Origin: Pieris napi
Lineage: Eukaryota; Arthropoda; Insecta; Lepidoptera; Pieridae
Direction: 5' to 3'
Assembly: GCF_905475465.1 (NCBI RefSeq)
Contig: NC_062243.1
Location: forward strand, 9,944,267-10,008,266
Length of the DNA: 64,000 nucleotides
Under the pieces are notes generated by a model. The model worked only from the letters and a program-made list of their open reading frames with translations. It ran no database searches and had not been told where the DNA came from. Below, one piece after another: positions 1-10,252 of this stretch (positions are counted from its first letter, which is position 1; each line of letters starts with the position of its first letter). Both the position numbers and the translations under genes were made by a program.

Positions 1-331
1 AAGATATTTGAGTTGAGTTGAAAAATTGTTAGATCGTTGAGAATAATGAGATTTAGAATTTAACTCTGATACGCTGTTTGGTCACAAAAAAAATTATTCG
101 TTCTTACTACAAACAACAACTTGAATGTAGTAAAAATACATTGGATTCCCATGACAATATTTACAAGAGACGTTGCCCTTTTGTACGAAAATAAAGGAAG
201 TATCGTCATAGATACAAGACGCCGCACGGGGCATCCCCTGCCTTACCCTACTTACTTAGTATAACGGATTACCTAATACCTTTTGACCTCAGTCAAGTAA
301 CAATTTGTCACCCTCACAAAAAGTGGTTATG
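1..331. other. AT-rich flank with no recognised feature
   Basis: I see no gene, RNA or clear repeat here. The stretch ends at the TA dinucleotide (332-333) that borders the Tc1-type element. Confidence 0.5.
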
Positions 332-333
332 TA

Positions 334-405
334 CACTCGCGAGCAAACAAATCGACCAAGCGCTACCTCTGCATTCAAAGATTGTTTTAAATGAAAGTAT
401 AAAAA
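334..405 (+). repeat. Left terminal inverted repeat of the Tc1 element
   Basis: It matches the reverse complement of the right end (about 5187-5260), apart from a one-base indel near 355 and scattered substitutions. The conserved core includes CAAGCGCTACCTCTG. Confidence 0.88.
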
Positions 406-1668
406 TTTTTAATAAAAATGATATGTCATTTAAGCTTTAAAAAAAACATCAACGATTAAATAAAACGACTACCAACATGTTAATTTGCGCAATGAGGGCG
501 TATGGGACAAATTACTCACTACGCTACCAGCCAGTTGCGCTACCCTCTACCCCTATAAAACCCATGTTACCCTTCAACCTTTATCAGTCGCTTATCAACA
601 GTTGACCGATACACATCTCCGCAACCTGCATTCATTGTTTTCAAGAAACCATGGATACCACACCTCAAGAAGCCGCTCAAGTTTTTGCCTTATTGCAACA
701 AGGACTCAGTCAGCGAGTAGTCGCTTCCCAGCTTCACTTGAGTCAATCTGCTGTATCCCGAGTATACAGACGATAGACAAAAGACTGGAGCACTCACTCG
801 GAGACCAACAACCAGCCGCCACCGTTGTACTTCTGAACGAGACGACCGTTTCATTGTCTCAACCTCCCTGCGAAATCGGCACCTTACGGGTGTCGACGTG
901 CAGGGTGAGCTGAGACGTGTTCGAGGTATAGCTGTCAGCGAGTGGATACCAAGAAGACGTCTGAAGGAAGCCAACCTGACTCCAAAAAGGCCTGCAACGG
1001 GCCCCAAATTGACTACAGGCCACCGGCAAGCTCGGCTACAGTCTGCTCGAGAGCATCTTAACTGGAGCATTGGGCAATGACGGTCCATCCTGTTGACTGA
1101 CGAGTGCAGGATGTGTCTGCATGGCAGTGACAGGAGAGGCCGGGTCTACAGGTGTCCGGGAGAGCGATTTTACTAATGCTGATTCGCAGAAATCCTTGCC
1201 TATGGTGGCGGTTCTTGCATGATGTGGGCTGGTATCTCGTTGAAGGGTAAAACCCAGCTCGTTTTCGTGCCTGTAGTAGGCCGAAGAGCAGGACTGACCG
1301 CTGATGGGTACATCACAAATATTCTCCTAGAACATGTTGTGCCCTACGCAGGATTTGTTGACGAAGACTTCATCCTAATGCATGACAATGCTCGATGCCA
1401 CACAGCGCGCGTTACTCAGCAGTTTCTTCGAGAAGTCGATTTGCGCACAATGGACTGGCCTGCAATCAGTCCAGACATAAATCCCGTCGAGCATTTATGG
1501 GATGAGCTCAAACAAAGGGTTCGAGCAAGGAATCCAGCCCATCCGAGCCTTGAAGGATTGAAAGCAGCTTTGTTAGAGGAGTGTGAAGGTATTCCTCAAG
1601 ACACCGTCACAAAATGAATTAGTTCGATGAAGAACCGAATAATGGGCTGTAATTAGGGCTAGGGGGGC

Positions 1669-1675
1669 AATACCA
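1669..1675. repeat. Target-site duplication of the nested LINE, left copy
   Basis: AATACCA occurs here and again at 5009-5015, directly after the poly(A). The boundary with the A-tract makes the exact length (5-7 bp) ambiguous. Confidence 0.75.
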
Positions 1676-4600
1676 GCGCAGTCAGTTAGTCCAAGTAGTG
1701 GGAGTGTCATGCTGCGTAAGCAGCCGAATGAGCCGACACGACCGGGGTAATACCACTCTCCCATTGAAAAAAAAGCGTGAAGTGGCCCACGCAGGACGTG
1801 TGTCGCGTTTCGTTTTATATTGTGGGATTCCCGGAAGCTCATTTCCTTCCTCTCCGAATCATCATGGCAGCGTTATTAAATAGAACTTTTTTACCCCAGG
1901 AGGGTACCTGCACTTCTAGTACAGGAGAATCCGTCCCTGGGTGTACTCACTCAGGCTGTCCCGCGTATTCTGGGGGGGACAAAATACCGCTCAACTGCAG
2001 AGGCAAATCTAGAAATAAACTCACGGTAACACAATTTAACACAGACTTTACTAACATTAGGGGGCTTCAATCTAATTTAAATCCCGTCCACTTTCACCTC
2101 GAGACGGCTAAGCCGGCCTTATTGTTTCTAACGGAGACCAAGATAGTTCCCTCGTCTGTTGAACATTTGCACTATCCAGGCTATTGTCTTGAGCATAATT
2201 TTAGGCCACAAGCCGGTGTATGCGTTTACATTCGTGAGGATATAAATTTCCGTCGCCTCTTACATTTGGAAGAATCGGATCTTTCTACCTTGTGGGTACG
2301 CGTAGAATGTGCTGACCATCCCCGCATATACTGCTGCCTTTACAGGTCACACAGCGGCAACACCGAGGTCGATCGACTTATAGAACATGTCCAAACTGCA
2401 CTCGATTCCCTTCTGTCTCTATCGCCTGCTGAAGTCGTTATACTGGGTGATTTCAATGCCCATCATTCTGAGTGGTTAAATTCTCGTACGACCGACTATT
2501 CGGGAAGAGGCTTCCATGATTTCGCTCTTGCATATGCTTTAACTCAACTGGTCACAACGCCTACGCGAATACCAGACCGAGCTGACCATCAGCCTTCGTT
2601 ATTAGATCTTATGCTGACTTCTCACCCAGACTTCTATGAGGTTACTGTGGATGCCCCACTTGGGTCCTCCGACCACTGCTTGGTGCGAACCGTTGTGCCA
2701 ATTAGGCGTCGAACCCGCCCGCAGTTTTCGGAATGCCGTCGTGTCTGGCATTACAAATCGGCCAATTGGGATGACATGCGTCATTTCTTTGCAGCATACC
2801 CATGGTTGCAAGTCTGCTTCAAGGGTAGTGATCCTGACGCCAGCGCTGAATCTGTCGCCGATGTGGTGCTACAAGCAATGGAACTCTATATCCCTTACTC
2901 TATGGTCCCCATTCGTGGTAAATCTCGGCCATGGTTTGGCCACTCTTGCAAAGAGGCTTCCCGTCTTAAGCTAGAGTACTATAAAATCTGGGCTCACGCA
3001 ATGGCCATAAAGGATCCCGATGTAGCTCTCCATAAAAAGAAATTTAACGCAGCTACCCGAACCCTTAAACGAGAAATTTTTAAAGCAAAATCGGAACATA
3101 TTGGCAGAATTGGTGAAAAGCTCGCGAAATTGCCCTCTGGAACTCGAGCCTTTTGGTCATTGGCGAAGGCAACTCAGGGAAACTTTTGTCAGCCCTCTTT
3201 ACCATCCTTGCGAAAGGAGGATGACTCGATGGCTCACTCGGCGAAAGAGAAAGCAGAGCTCCTTTGCTCTCTCTTTGCTTCTAACTCCACGCTCAATGAC
3301 TCAGGGACCTTACCGCCCACTATTCCGCATTGCGGGGTTTCTATGCCTGAAGTTCGATTCGAACAGATTGGTGTGCGGAGGGCCTTAATCTCCCTTGATA
3401 CCCACAAGTCAAGTGGTCCTGACGGCCTTCCCTCGATCGTTCTTAAGACCTGTGCTTCTGAGCTGACTCCGGTGCTTACACGGCTCTTTCGACTCTCGTA
3501 CTCCTCGGGCGTAGTTCCAAGCTCATGGAAGACTGCGCATGTTCATCCCATTCCCAAAAAAGGTGACCGCTCTGAACCATCCAGCTACAGACCTATCGCA
3601 ATCACTTCTTTATTTTCAAAGGTAATGGAGTCTATCATCAATAGGCAGCTCTTGCGATATCTGGAGGAGCACCAGCTAATTAGTGATCGTCAGTATGGCT
3701 TTCGCCGTGGCCGCTCGGCTGGTGATCTTCTTGCCTATCTAACTCATAGATGGGCCGAAGTTGTGGAAAGTAAGGGAGAGGCATTGGCCGCTAGCTTGGA
3801 TATAGCTAAGGCCTTTGATAGGGTTTGGCATAGGGCGCTTCTTTCGAAACTACCGTCATACGGTTTGCCCGATGGCTTATGCCGATGGCTGGCAAATTTT
3901 CTTGTAGGACGTAGCATTAAAGTCCTAGTTGACGGAGCGTGTTCCAATCCTAGACCCATCAATGCAGGCGTTCCGCAAGGTTGTGTCCTTTCGCCGACCC
4001 TGTTCGTTCTGCATATCAATGACCTGTTGAATATCGACAACATCCATTGCTATGCAGACGACAGCACCATCGACACATTATATTCCGGCCATCCGAACAT
4101 GTCTCGATCTGAAGTCGATGAGAGTCGCAACATACTTGTTCTCGAAATTGAGTCGATTCTGGAGAAGGTTTCTGTGTGGGGTAGTAACAACCTTGGTAAG
4201 TTTAATCCTACAAAGACTCAGGTTTGTTCGTTTTCTGCCAAGAAAGATCCTTTTGTCGTATCTCCCCAATTTGAAGGCGCTCTCCTTAGTTCGTCACACA
4301 GCCTCAGTATCCTTGGGGTTGGCATTTCGAAAGAAGTCCAATTTCGCAGTCATCTGGAAGAAAAAGCCAAACTGGCTTCCAAAAAGCTGGGTGTTTTGGG
4401 TAGGGCTAAGCAGTATTTCACTGAGGTGCAACGTATGCAGCTCTACAAAGCTCAAGTACGACCTCATATGGAATACTGCTCGCATCTCTGGGCCGGTGCT
4501 CCCAAATACCAGCTTCTTCCTTTTGACCAAATTCAGCGAAGGGCTTGTCGAATTGTCAATCTCCAATGTCTTACTGATCGGCTTGATTCTCTATCGCTAC

Positions 4601-4971
4601 GCAGAGACATTGCGTCTCTTTGCGTTTTTTACAAAATTTATTACGGAGAGTGTTCTGAAGAATTGTTTGGGTTGATCCCTCCTGCCTCTTTTCAACACCG
4701 TACGAGCCGAACGACCTCTAAATTTCACCAGCATCATCTTGATGGTTGGAGGTCTTCCACGGTCCGCTTCACTAGGCATTTTCTTTTGCGAACTAGCGAA
4801 CTGTGGAATCGGCTCCCGGGGGGGGTCTTCCCTCAGAGATACGACCTCCAAATTTTTAAAAAACGAGCCTACTCCTCCCTCAAAGGCCGGCAACGCACCC
4901 ACTAAAATGGGTGTCTATGGGCTGCGTGGACTACCCTTTTTGGTCGTCCCGCAAGCTCGTTTGCCCCCCTA

Positions 4972-5008
<37 letters not shown>
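1676..5008 (+). mobile_element. CR1/Jockey-group LINE nested in the Tc1 element
   Basis: This insertion of about 3.3 kb has one intact ORF (1777-4905), a short 3' UTR and a poly(A) of about 30 nt ending at 5010. It is bounded by AATACCA copies at 1669-1675 and 5009-5015. Removing it restores a normal transposase C-terminus (GGNT-NM-stop), which fixes both boundaries. No separate ORF1 is present, so the copy is 5'-truncated or belongs to a one-ORF lineage. The 3' end, with GGCCGGCAACGCACC and a TTGCCCCCCTATTATAT-like tail, is of the kind shared by many lepidopteran LINE fragments, for example at 7448-7560 in this window. Confidence 0.92.
1777..4905 (+). CDS. LINE ORF2: apurinic-type endonuclease plus reverse transcriptase (1042 aa)
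   Basis: This protein nicks target DNA and primes reverse transcription of the element's own RNA. An endonuclease/exonuclease/phosphatase domain occupies roughly residues 85-310, with LFLTETKI, ILGDFNAHHSEW and the C-terminal GSSDHCL catalytic motif. The reverse transcriptase follows at about 545-830: SSGPDGLPSIVL, SSYRPIAITSLFSK, SLDIAKAFDRVWH, AGVPQGCVLSPTLF and the active-site CYADDST. A C-terminal region carries an H/C-rich segment (RPHMEYCSHLW). There is no RNase H domain, as expected for CR1/Jockey clades. The frame is open throughout. The first ATG of the frame is used, but a start further in (for example residue 30) is possible. Confidence 0.9.
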   Translation: MKWPTQDVCRVSFYIVGFPEAHFLPLRIIMAALLNRTFLPQEGTCTSSTGESVPGCTHSGCPAYSGGDKIPLNCRGKSRNKLTVTQFNTDFTNIRGLQSNLNPVHFHLETAKPALLFLTETKIVPSSVEHLHYPGYCLEHNFRPQAGVCVYIREDINFRRLLHLEESDLSTLWVRVECADHPRIYCCLYRSHSGNTEVDRLIEHVQTALDSLLSLSPAEVVILGDFNAHHSEWLNSRTTDYSGRGFHDFALAYALTQLVTTPTRIPDRADHQPSLLDLMLTSHPDFYEVTVDAPLGSSDHCLVRTVVPIRRRTRPQFSECRRVWHYKSANWDDMRHFFAAYPWLQVCFKGSDPDASAESVADVVLQAMELYIPYSMVPIRGKSRPWFGHSCKEASRLKLEYYKIWAHAMAIKDPDVALHKKKFNAATRTLKREIFKAKSEHIGRIGEKLAKLPSGTRAFWSLAKATQGNFCQPSLPSLRKEDDSMAHSAKEKAELLCSLFASNSTLNDSGTLPPTIPHCGVSMPEVRFEQIGVRRALISLDTHKSSGPDGLPSIVLKTCASELTPVLTRLFRLSYSSGVVPSSWKTAHVHPIPKKGDRSEPSSYRPIAITSLFSKVMESIINRQLLRYLEEHQLISDRQYGFRRGRSAGDLLAYLTHRWAEVVESKGEALAASLDIAKAFDRVWHRALLSKLPSYGLPDGLCRWLANFLVGRSIKVLVDGACSNPRPINAGVPQGCVLSPTLFVLHINDLLNIDNIHCYADDSTIDTLYSGHPNMSRSEVDESRNILVLEIESILEKVSVWGSNNLGKFNPTKTQVCSFSAKKDPFVVSPQFEGALLSSSHSLSILGVGISKEVQFRSHLEEKAKLASKKLGVLGRAKQYFTEVQRMQLYKAQVRPHMEYCSHLWAGAPKYQLLPFDQIQRRACRIVNLQCLTDRLDSLSLRRDIASLCVFYKIYYGECSEELFGLIPPASFQHRTSRTTSKFHQHHLDGWRSSTVRFTRHFLLRTSELWNRLPGGVFPQRYDLQIFKKRAYSSLKGRQRTH

Positions 5009-5010
<2 letters not shown>
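4978..5010 (+). repeat. Poly(A) tail of the nested LINE
   Basis: An almost pure A-tract of about 30 nt follows the LINE 3' UTR. A long uninterrupted tail suggests a fairly young insertion. Confidence 0.9.
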
Positions 5011-5013
<3 letters not shown>

Positions 5014-5186
5014 CAATATGTAAACTAATAAATGTTATACTCTTTAAGAAAAAGAAACGTGTTTTATTTGTCAATTCTGAACACAACTCCTTTACCAAAA
5101 ATCCCATTTTTCCCCCATTTAAGTTCAGACACGAATAATAAGAAAAAGGATTCATGGATTTTAATAATGATGACATCTCATTAAAA

Positions 5187-5260
5187 TGTTGTATACTTTC
5201 ACTTAAAACAATATTTGAATACAGAGGTAGCGCTTGAGTCGATTTGTTTGCTCGCGAGTG
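5187..5260 (-). repeat. Right terminal inverted repeat of the Tc1 element
   Basis: This is the reverse-complement partner of the left end at 334. It ends in GCTCGCGAGTG followed by TA. Confidence 0.88.
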
Positions 5261-5262
5261 TA

Positions 5263-6890
5263 TTACTTCATGCGCATGCGCAATCTTAAGTTACTTACAA
5301 CCTTAAAACCTTAATCTTTTATTTGCTCCAAAAGTGCATTTGATTCTAAAGACGACTTTAATTTATTTAACAAGAACTCGTTCATCTTAAAATAATAATT
5401 TCCATACAATTTATAAAATCTTTTGTGTATATATAAACGGAAAAAAATATTCAGGATCAAAGTCATCAACTGTAATGATCTGATCATGGTTTATTAGAAT
5501 TTTCTCAGATTCTCTTTTATTTGACTAATCAGGGACAGCCTTCGGACAGTAGGTAAACAATTTGTCAATTTTAAGATTGTAATTTGACGGTTTCACTTCG
5601 ATAGATTACAATCTACCGAATAATAATACGTTAAATTGTAAGCAGTAGGTTGAGGTTCACAATCCTTCGACAGTTCACAATTTCGCGAGATAGATTACAA
5701 TCTTACGATATTTACAATTTTACGGTGACATATATAACATTGCCTACATTGTGAACAAAAAAAATGTACGCATGTTTCCAGGCAAGGCAAGTCAAGGCCT
5801 GATAAAGATTGGCATTTAACCTTTTAGTCCCCCAACTGTAGTAGCTGGGAGTAGAAAACGTTTGAATGAATGTGTTACAAGGACCATCCCTTTCTTGGGG
5901 AGAAAATAATTATTTTCCCATATTCATAGTGTATGTAACATCAAAGCCTGCAGCCCTCCAACTCAGGTAATGTGGGCCCTAACCCCCTACAACACCATCT
6001 CGCACCGCATGACAGCTAGTTTATACCTAAGTTTGCAAAAAAATATATACCTAAAAATATTTTACTAAGGAAGGTTCACTTAGTTTATTGGTTTCTTTGA
6101 TTGCTCTAACACAGGTTCAGCACATATGGTAGATAAGCCGAAAGATTCCAGACGCGCGGTTAATTTACCTTATTGAAGAATTTAAAATTTACGTAAAGAC
6201 AAGTTTAATATTTTTTTTTATGATTTCACATCTTTGGACCATTTATTAAAGAAATTTAAAAGGTCTTTAATATTTTATTTGAAAACAAATACATTTTTTT
6301 TAGAAAATATTTATTTAAACGGATTATTTTGATACAGAAAATAAGTCACGAGTGACCCCTATAATTTTTTACATTCAACACGCGATCGTGGCCTTTAGTA
6401 GGTATAAGCTATTACTCCAATTATGATGTCAAACCCCGATAAGAGAAATTGTATAAAACTCTATTAAAACTAGATAATAATTATAGTGGAAAAAGTTATA
6501 GTGCTCACGCCCAACCTGCGAACACAAAACCGATATATAACACGCGTTACGGGCAGTAGGACTTATTCTTCGCGAAGGGTTCTAATACATATCTAAAACA
6601 AATTCTATTCAATATTTAGATTTTTACTATTATACAATATGTAATAATCGGTTCTCTTAAATAAAATACTCTTAAATATTTATGCATACTCTTCGGTCAT
6701 CATATCATAGCTGAAAAGCGTGATTATTGAATGCAAATAATAAATTCTTGCATTATATGTCTATTGTTCACAGTGCTAGAGTATTAATATTTAACATTGA
6801 ATATTTTGGTAGTTAGAGAGGAAAATAGAAACTTTGTGTCTGCAATCTCTCTGATGCTTCTATAGCGATATAAAGAAAATATTATCAAAA
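5263..6890. other. Intergenic, AT-rich; includes a repeat-like patch
   Basis: No gene is seen. Between about 5560 and 5740 the words GATTGTAA and TTACAATC recur at least five times in both orientations (near 5573, 5603, 5635, 5693 and 5710). This looks like the remains of a small palindromic transposon, but I could not define its ends. The promoter of the gene starting at 6891 should lie at the right end. I found no convincing TATA box. Confidence 0.4.
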
Positions 6891-8640
6891 ATGGCACTTG
6901 TGTATAGCTGTTGCTTCTGGTTTTCTCTACGATTGGGAGGCTTATTGATTTCCTTTTTATCAATTGTAAGTAATAATTGTGTGTGTCTTCAATCAACTTT
7001 TATTTAAATTGGTGTAGATCTTAATGTTTGTTTTTCTTAATATTTCCAGTTGCAAGCTGTTTTATTTTTGATAATATTTAGCCTCTTCTCCGTACAAGAT
7101 TATGAACTGAAATGTGATAAATTAAAAGTATTGGACGATATCAATCTTATTTATATGAAATCTTTTATTACAGGCATTATAGAAGGCAAGTTTACTTACT
7201 ATTATTTACCTCAAAAAGTAAATCGTAAAAATAATTCTTTTGATAAATATTTTTTTTTAGAATCTAATTATGACACTTACATTAAAACGATACTCTGTTT
7301 GTACATTATGGCATGTGTTATATATATCTATGGAGCATTTAAGGTAAGTGGTAAATAACCGATTTTAAAATCTGTTAACTGAGATGAAAAAATAATACCG
7401 ATACAATTTCAAAAATTCATTTATTTCGGAATTTCTTTTATTCTTAAAGGCCGGCAACGCACTCGCAAGCTCTCTGGCATTGAGAGTGTTCAAGGGCGGC
7501 GGTATTCCTTAATATCAGGTAAGCTTCTTGCGCGTTTGTCCCGTTCTATAAAAAATAAAAACGACGGGTGTGCCGGCAAAAGTGAAAACTTGAATATTAA
7601 CGTTGTGCATTTTTGATATTTTGGAATGGTTAGGGAATAATTTTGCACGAATTGCTTTAATTATCAGTATAAAAGTATTATCATTTATGTGGTAGAATAC
7701 AATATTTATTTATTGTACACAAACATGACAATTTATATTACATTAAATACGCCGCACCAGCTGTCTACTCTCCATCCGTCTCACGAATTTTGATCAGGTC
7801 ACGTGTCCTGACGCGAGTTTAAAACAAGAAATTTGTGGACAAGCATAATACACATCAACCTAATAGCCTCCTTTGAAAAAAAGGGCATAGTATTGCAAGA
7901 TTCTACACAGTTACAATAAAAACGCAGAATTTTGTTTACAGCTTGTAAATATCCTCATGTTTCCGTATATTTTTTTGGAGTTACTGCGCCTAATAGGATT
8001 ATCATTTTTTGGAATAACAGGATTGCTAGTACTCAAGAAAAATACCATGGATATTGGTCTTCTTATTGGGATAAGTTTGGTAGTAGGGTTCACACTGTGT
8101 AAGTACCTCAACCTACTCATTTGTTACTCCCTTACCTACCTATCTCTTGCCCCCCTGAATAGCGAATAATGATTATAATTTGATAGCGGTTTAAGTAATT
8201 CAATTCCAGATCTGCTTCGATATATTATAACAATATCTACTTCTATTAAAGGTAGGCCTTTCGCTATTGATAATAAAAAAAAACGTTACGTACTTAATTA
8301 ACTTTGCATTACATGTACTTTCTCATAGTTTCTTGTTTAAATATTGTTGTAGTGTAGTATTATATTTTCAAGTGCCTATCATTAGCATTGTTTTTTTATA
8401 GTGGGAATGTTCTACCTGTGGATATGTGCGATGAATTTGCCGATTGTTATAAACGAGATAAAAGCTAATGAACAAGCGGCGTTACTTGGTACATTTAAAA
8501 ATAAAGTGGGAAAACACACTGTTCGTAATAATTTGCTTTTTAGCGAGTATCGTAATCTTGGTGCTAGCCAAATATTTATGCAAACGACACGACAAAATAG
8601 ATTTTCGACGTCTGATGAACCACCAAGATATTATTATTAA
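6891..8640 (+). CDS. Small four-pass membrane protein (229 aa, DUF4728/pasiflora-like?)
   Basis: Five exons: 6891-6965, 7050-7185, 7261-7343, 7942-8098, 8402-8640. Phases match throughout and the total is 690 nt. The second intron has a GC donor (GAAG|GCAAGT), which is needed to stay in frame. Hydrophobic segments lie at about residues 16-40, 78-97, 99-130 and 135-168. The N-terminus has a Cys-Cys pair followed by SLRLGGLLI, and the C-terminal tail is polar, ending PPRYYY. This architecture recalls insect DUF4728 tetraspan proteins such as Drosophila pasiflora, which act at septate junctions. That link is an impression from the N-terminal motif and topology only. AATAAA at 9019-9024 is a plausible poly(A) signal. 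Confidence 0.75.
7448..7560 (+). repeat. Truncated LINE/SINE 3' end in an intron
   Basis: GGCCGGCAACGCACTCGCAAG, then a GGCGGCGGTATTCC block and CCCGTTCTATAAAAAATAAAA, form the 3' tail shared by several lepidopteran LINEs. The same start occurs in the nested LINE near 4885. It lies in the third intron of the tetraspan gene. Confidence 0.7.
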
Positions 8641-10252
8641 ATAGTTGATTTAATAATTACTTTATACTAATTGTTATTAGGTTTAAAGACATTTATTCTC
8701 ATAACAGACAATAGTCACTTACATAAGAACTTGTATACTAAAGATACAATTTATCACGTCGTCGGTCATTGAAGAGCTTCAAGGATGAATTAGCGAAGTA
8801 GAACTTGGGAGGCCTTTCATTTACGTAGATAACTGGGATCACTCAAGAGATGGTATTTTAGTCTTAATTTAAATATTGCCAGGCTGTCGGCACTTTTTAT
8901 ATTTTGTGGAAGTATATTATGCCGCAGCACTCCCCCAACGCTCAATGTTTTTTTAATTAGATTGTGAGGGCGTTGTGAACTGCGCTTCTATATTTGATTT
9001 ATTTTAGTAAAATTTATTAATAAAGAATTATTAGGATTATGTCGTTATTGTTCATTTAACAAAATTACTTATTATTAATTTTTTTCTTGCTATTTAATAT
9101 TCTATAATTAGTTTTCAGTCTTGGAATGAGAGTATGATTAGTAGTAATCATACATTTTTGACGTACGGGAGTTAGGCTTAGCGCTTAGTCTCATTTCTAA
9201 ATCCACCCTTGCAGTCGTTATTATATAATATAACTGATAGCTACTGATAAAAGACTAAGTTGAGTTATTACTTGATAAAAGTATGAGGACATGGGCTTGA
9301 GTCAAAATCATTTTACGATAGACGTAACCCAGAATGACATTAACTCCCGCTTTAGCACGTGAACATTTTCATACAAATCGTAGTTTGGCGTTACTGGGTC
9401 ACGACTAAGCTGTGGCTATCTTGTGCGTTTTCCAATTACAGAGCATAATGCGACTCAGTGCCGCATAATGCTGAAGCTTAATTGGAACGTGTTACGTGAA
9501 TTAGTTTTCAAATGTATCAGCAGAGTGCGCTAAGTCAGTGTTGAAAAAAAAATGTTCTGAATAGAGTTAGCAACCTCATTAATGTATAAATAATGTGGTT
9601 AACAAAAATAATTGGTTGAAAACTTTTTACGCTTATTTTAAATATCAAATTATTTCATTATCATTATTTTACTGAAATAAGAGAAAACCTTTAAAGAATA
9701 TAAGGTTTTAACAAGTTAAATTAACAGTAAAATATATAGTTTCATGTAAGATGTTTACATCATTTACGTTTTGTGCGAAGCGTTGCTGCAGTTGGAACAT
9801 TCAACGTTGAGCATTATGCCGCATAATGCGCTCTAGTGCTGTAATTGGAAAACGCACCTTGATTCCTTTAACACAAATTGAATAATATATATCATCAATT
9901 ATATTGTAGCATATAGACATAGTATTTTTACCAACTCATTCTATTTTACCAATTTATATTTCCTAGATTTCATAATTGGGAATATCTTAAGGCTTCATCT
10001 ATGATAAAAAAAGGGTTCATACAACGCCGATAAACAAATGTCATAAAACTTCAAAACAAATAAATTAAGTAATTGTAAATTGATCTATTCTGTGTATTAC
10101 TGTATTAAAACAAATACAAGAATGTTTACAATTGATTACGACTTACAATTTACTTGAGTATTTAGTAATTTAAATATTTCCTTTGAAGTGTAAAGTGTAC
10201 TAACATTTTTAATAAATCTTTATGAAGAAAAATTGAAAATTAAAACATAAAT
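8641..10252. other. Intergenic between the tetraspan gene and VPS35L
   Basis: It holds the 3' UTR of the upstream gene up to about 9040 and a MITE at 9423-9857. The remainder is AT-rich with nothing recognisable. Confidence 0.5.
9423..9857. mobile_element. MITE with about 19-bp inverted ends (435 bp)
   Basis: The left end GTGCGTTTTCCAATTACAG is matched by the reverse complement of the right end CTGTAATTGGAAAACGCAC. A second inverted pair sits just inside: GCATAATGCGACTC with CCGCATAATG on the left, and GAGCATTATGCCGCATAATG on the right. No coding capacity is seen. The flanking duplication is unclear. Confidence 0.72.

Larger units (their letters stand above)
651..5023 (+). pseudogene. Broken Tc1-family transposase (DD34E), split by a LINE
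   Basis: An ATG at 651 opens a frame with an N-terminal helix-turn-helix of paired-domain type (motif LSQRVVASQLHLSQSAVSRV). It stops at 774-776. Further pieces continue in shifted frames between about 780 and 1190. The catalytic C-terminus is read at 1219-1617: an Asp in MHDNARCHTA, then 34 residues, then the Glu of DINPVEHLWDELK. A TGA at 1615-1617 and two TAGs near 1654-1662 interrupt the tail SSMKNRIMGC. The end of the protein resumes after the LINE at 5016 and reaches TAA at 5021-5023. With several stops and frame shifts, the enzyme cannot be made. Confidence 0.9.
334..5260 (+). mobile_element. Tc1/mariner-superfamily transposon, interrupted by a nested LINE
   Basis: Both ends carry an inverted repeat beginning CACTCGCGAGCAAACAAATC. 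The left copy starts at 334 and the right copy ends at 5260. Similarity continues inward for roughly 75-100 bp on each side with a few mismatches. TA dinucleotides flank both ends (332-333 and 5261-5262), as expected for Tc1/mariner target duplication. Inside is a broken DD34E transposase (651-1668) whose last three residues and stop codon lie beyond the LINE at 5016-5023. Without the LINE (1676-5008) the element would be about 1.6 kb, a normal Tc1 size. Confidence 0.92.

Noticed and set aside
4931..5176. Minus-strand frame with a poly-Phe stretch
   Set aside because: The Phe run is the LINE poly(A) read backwards.
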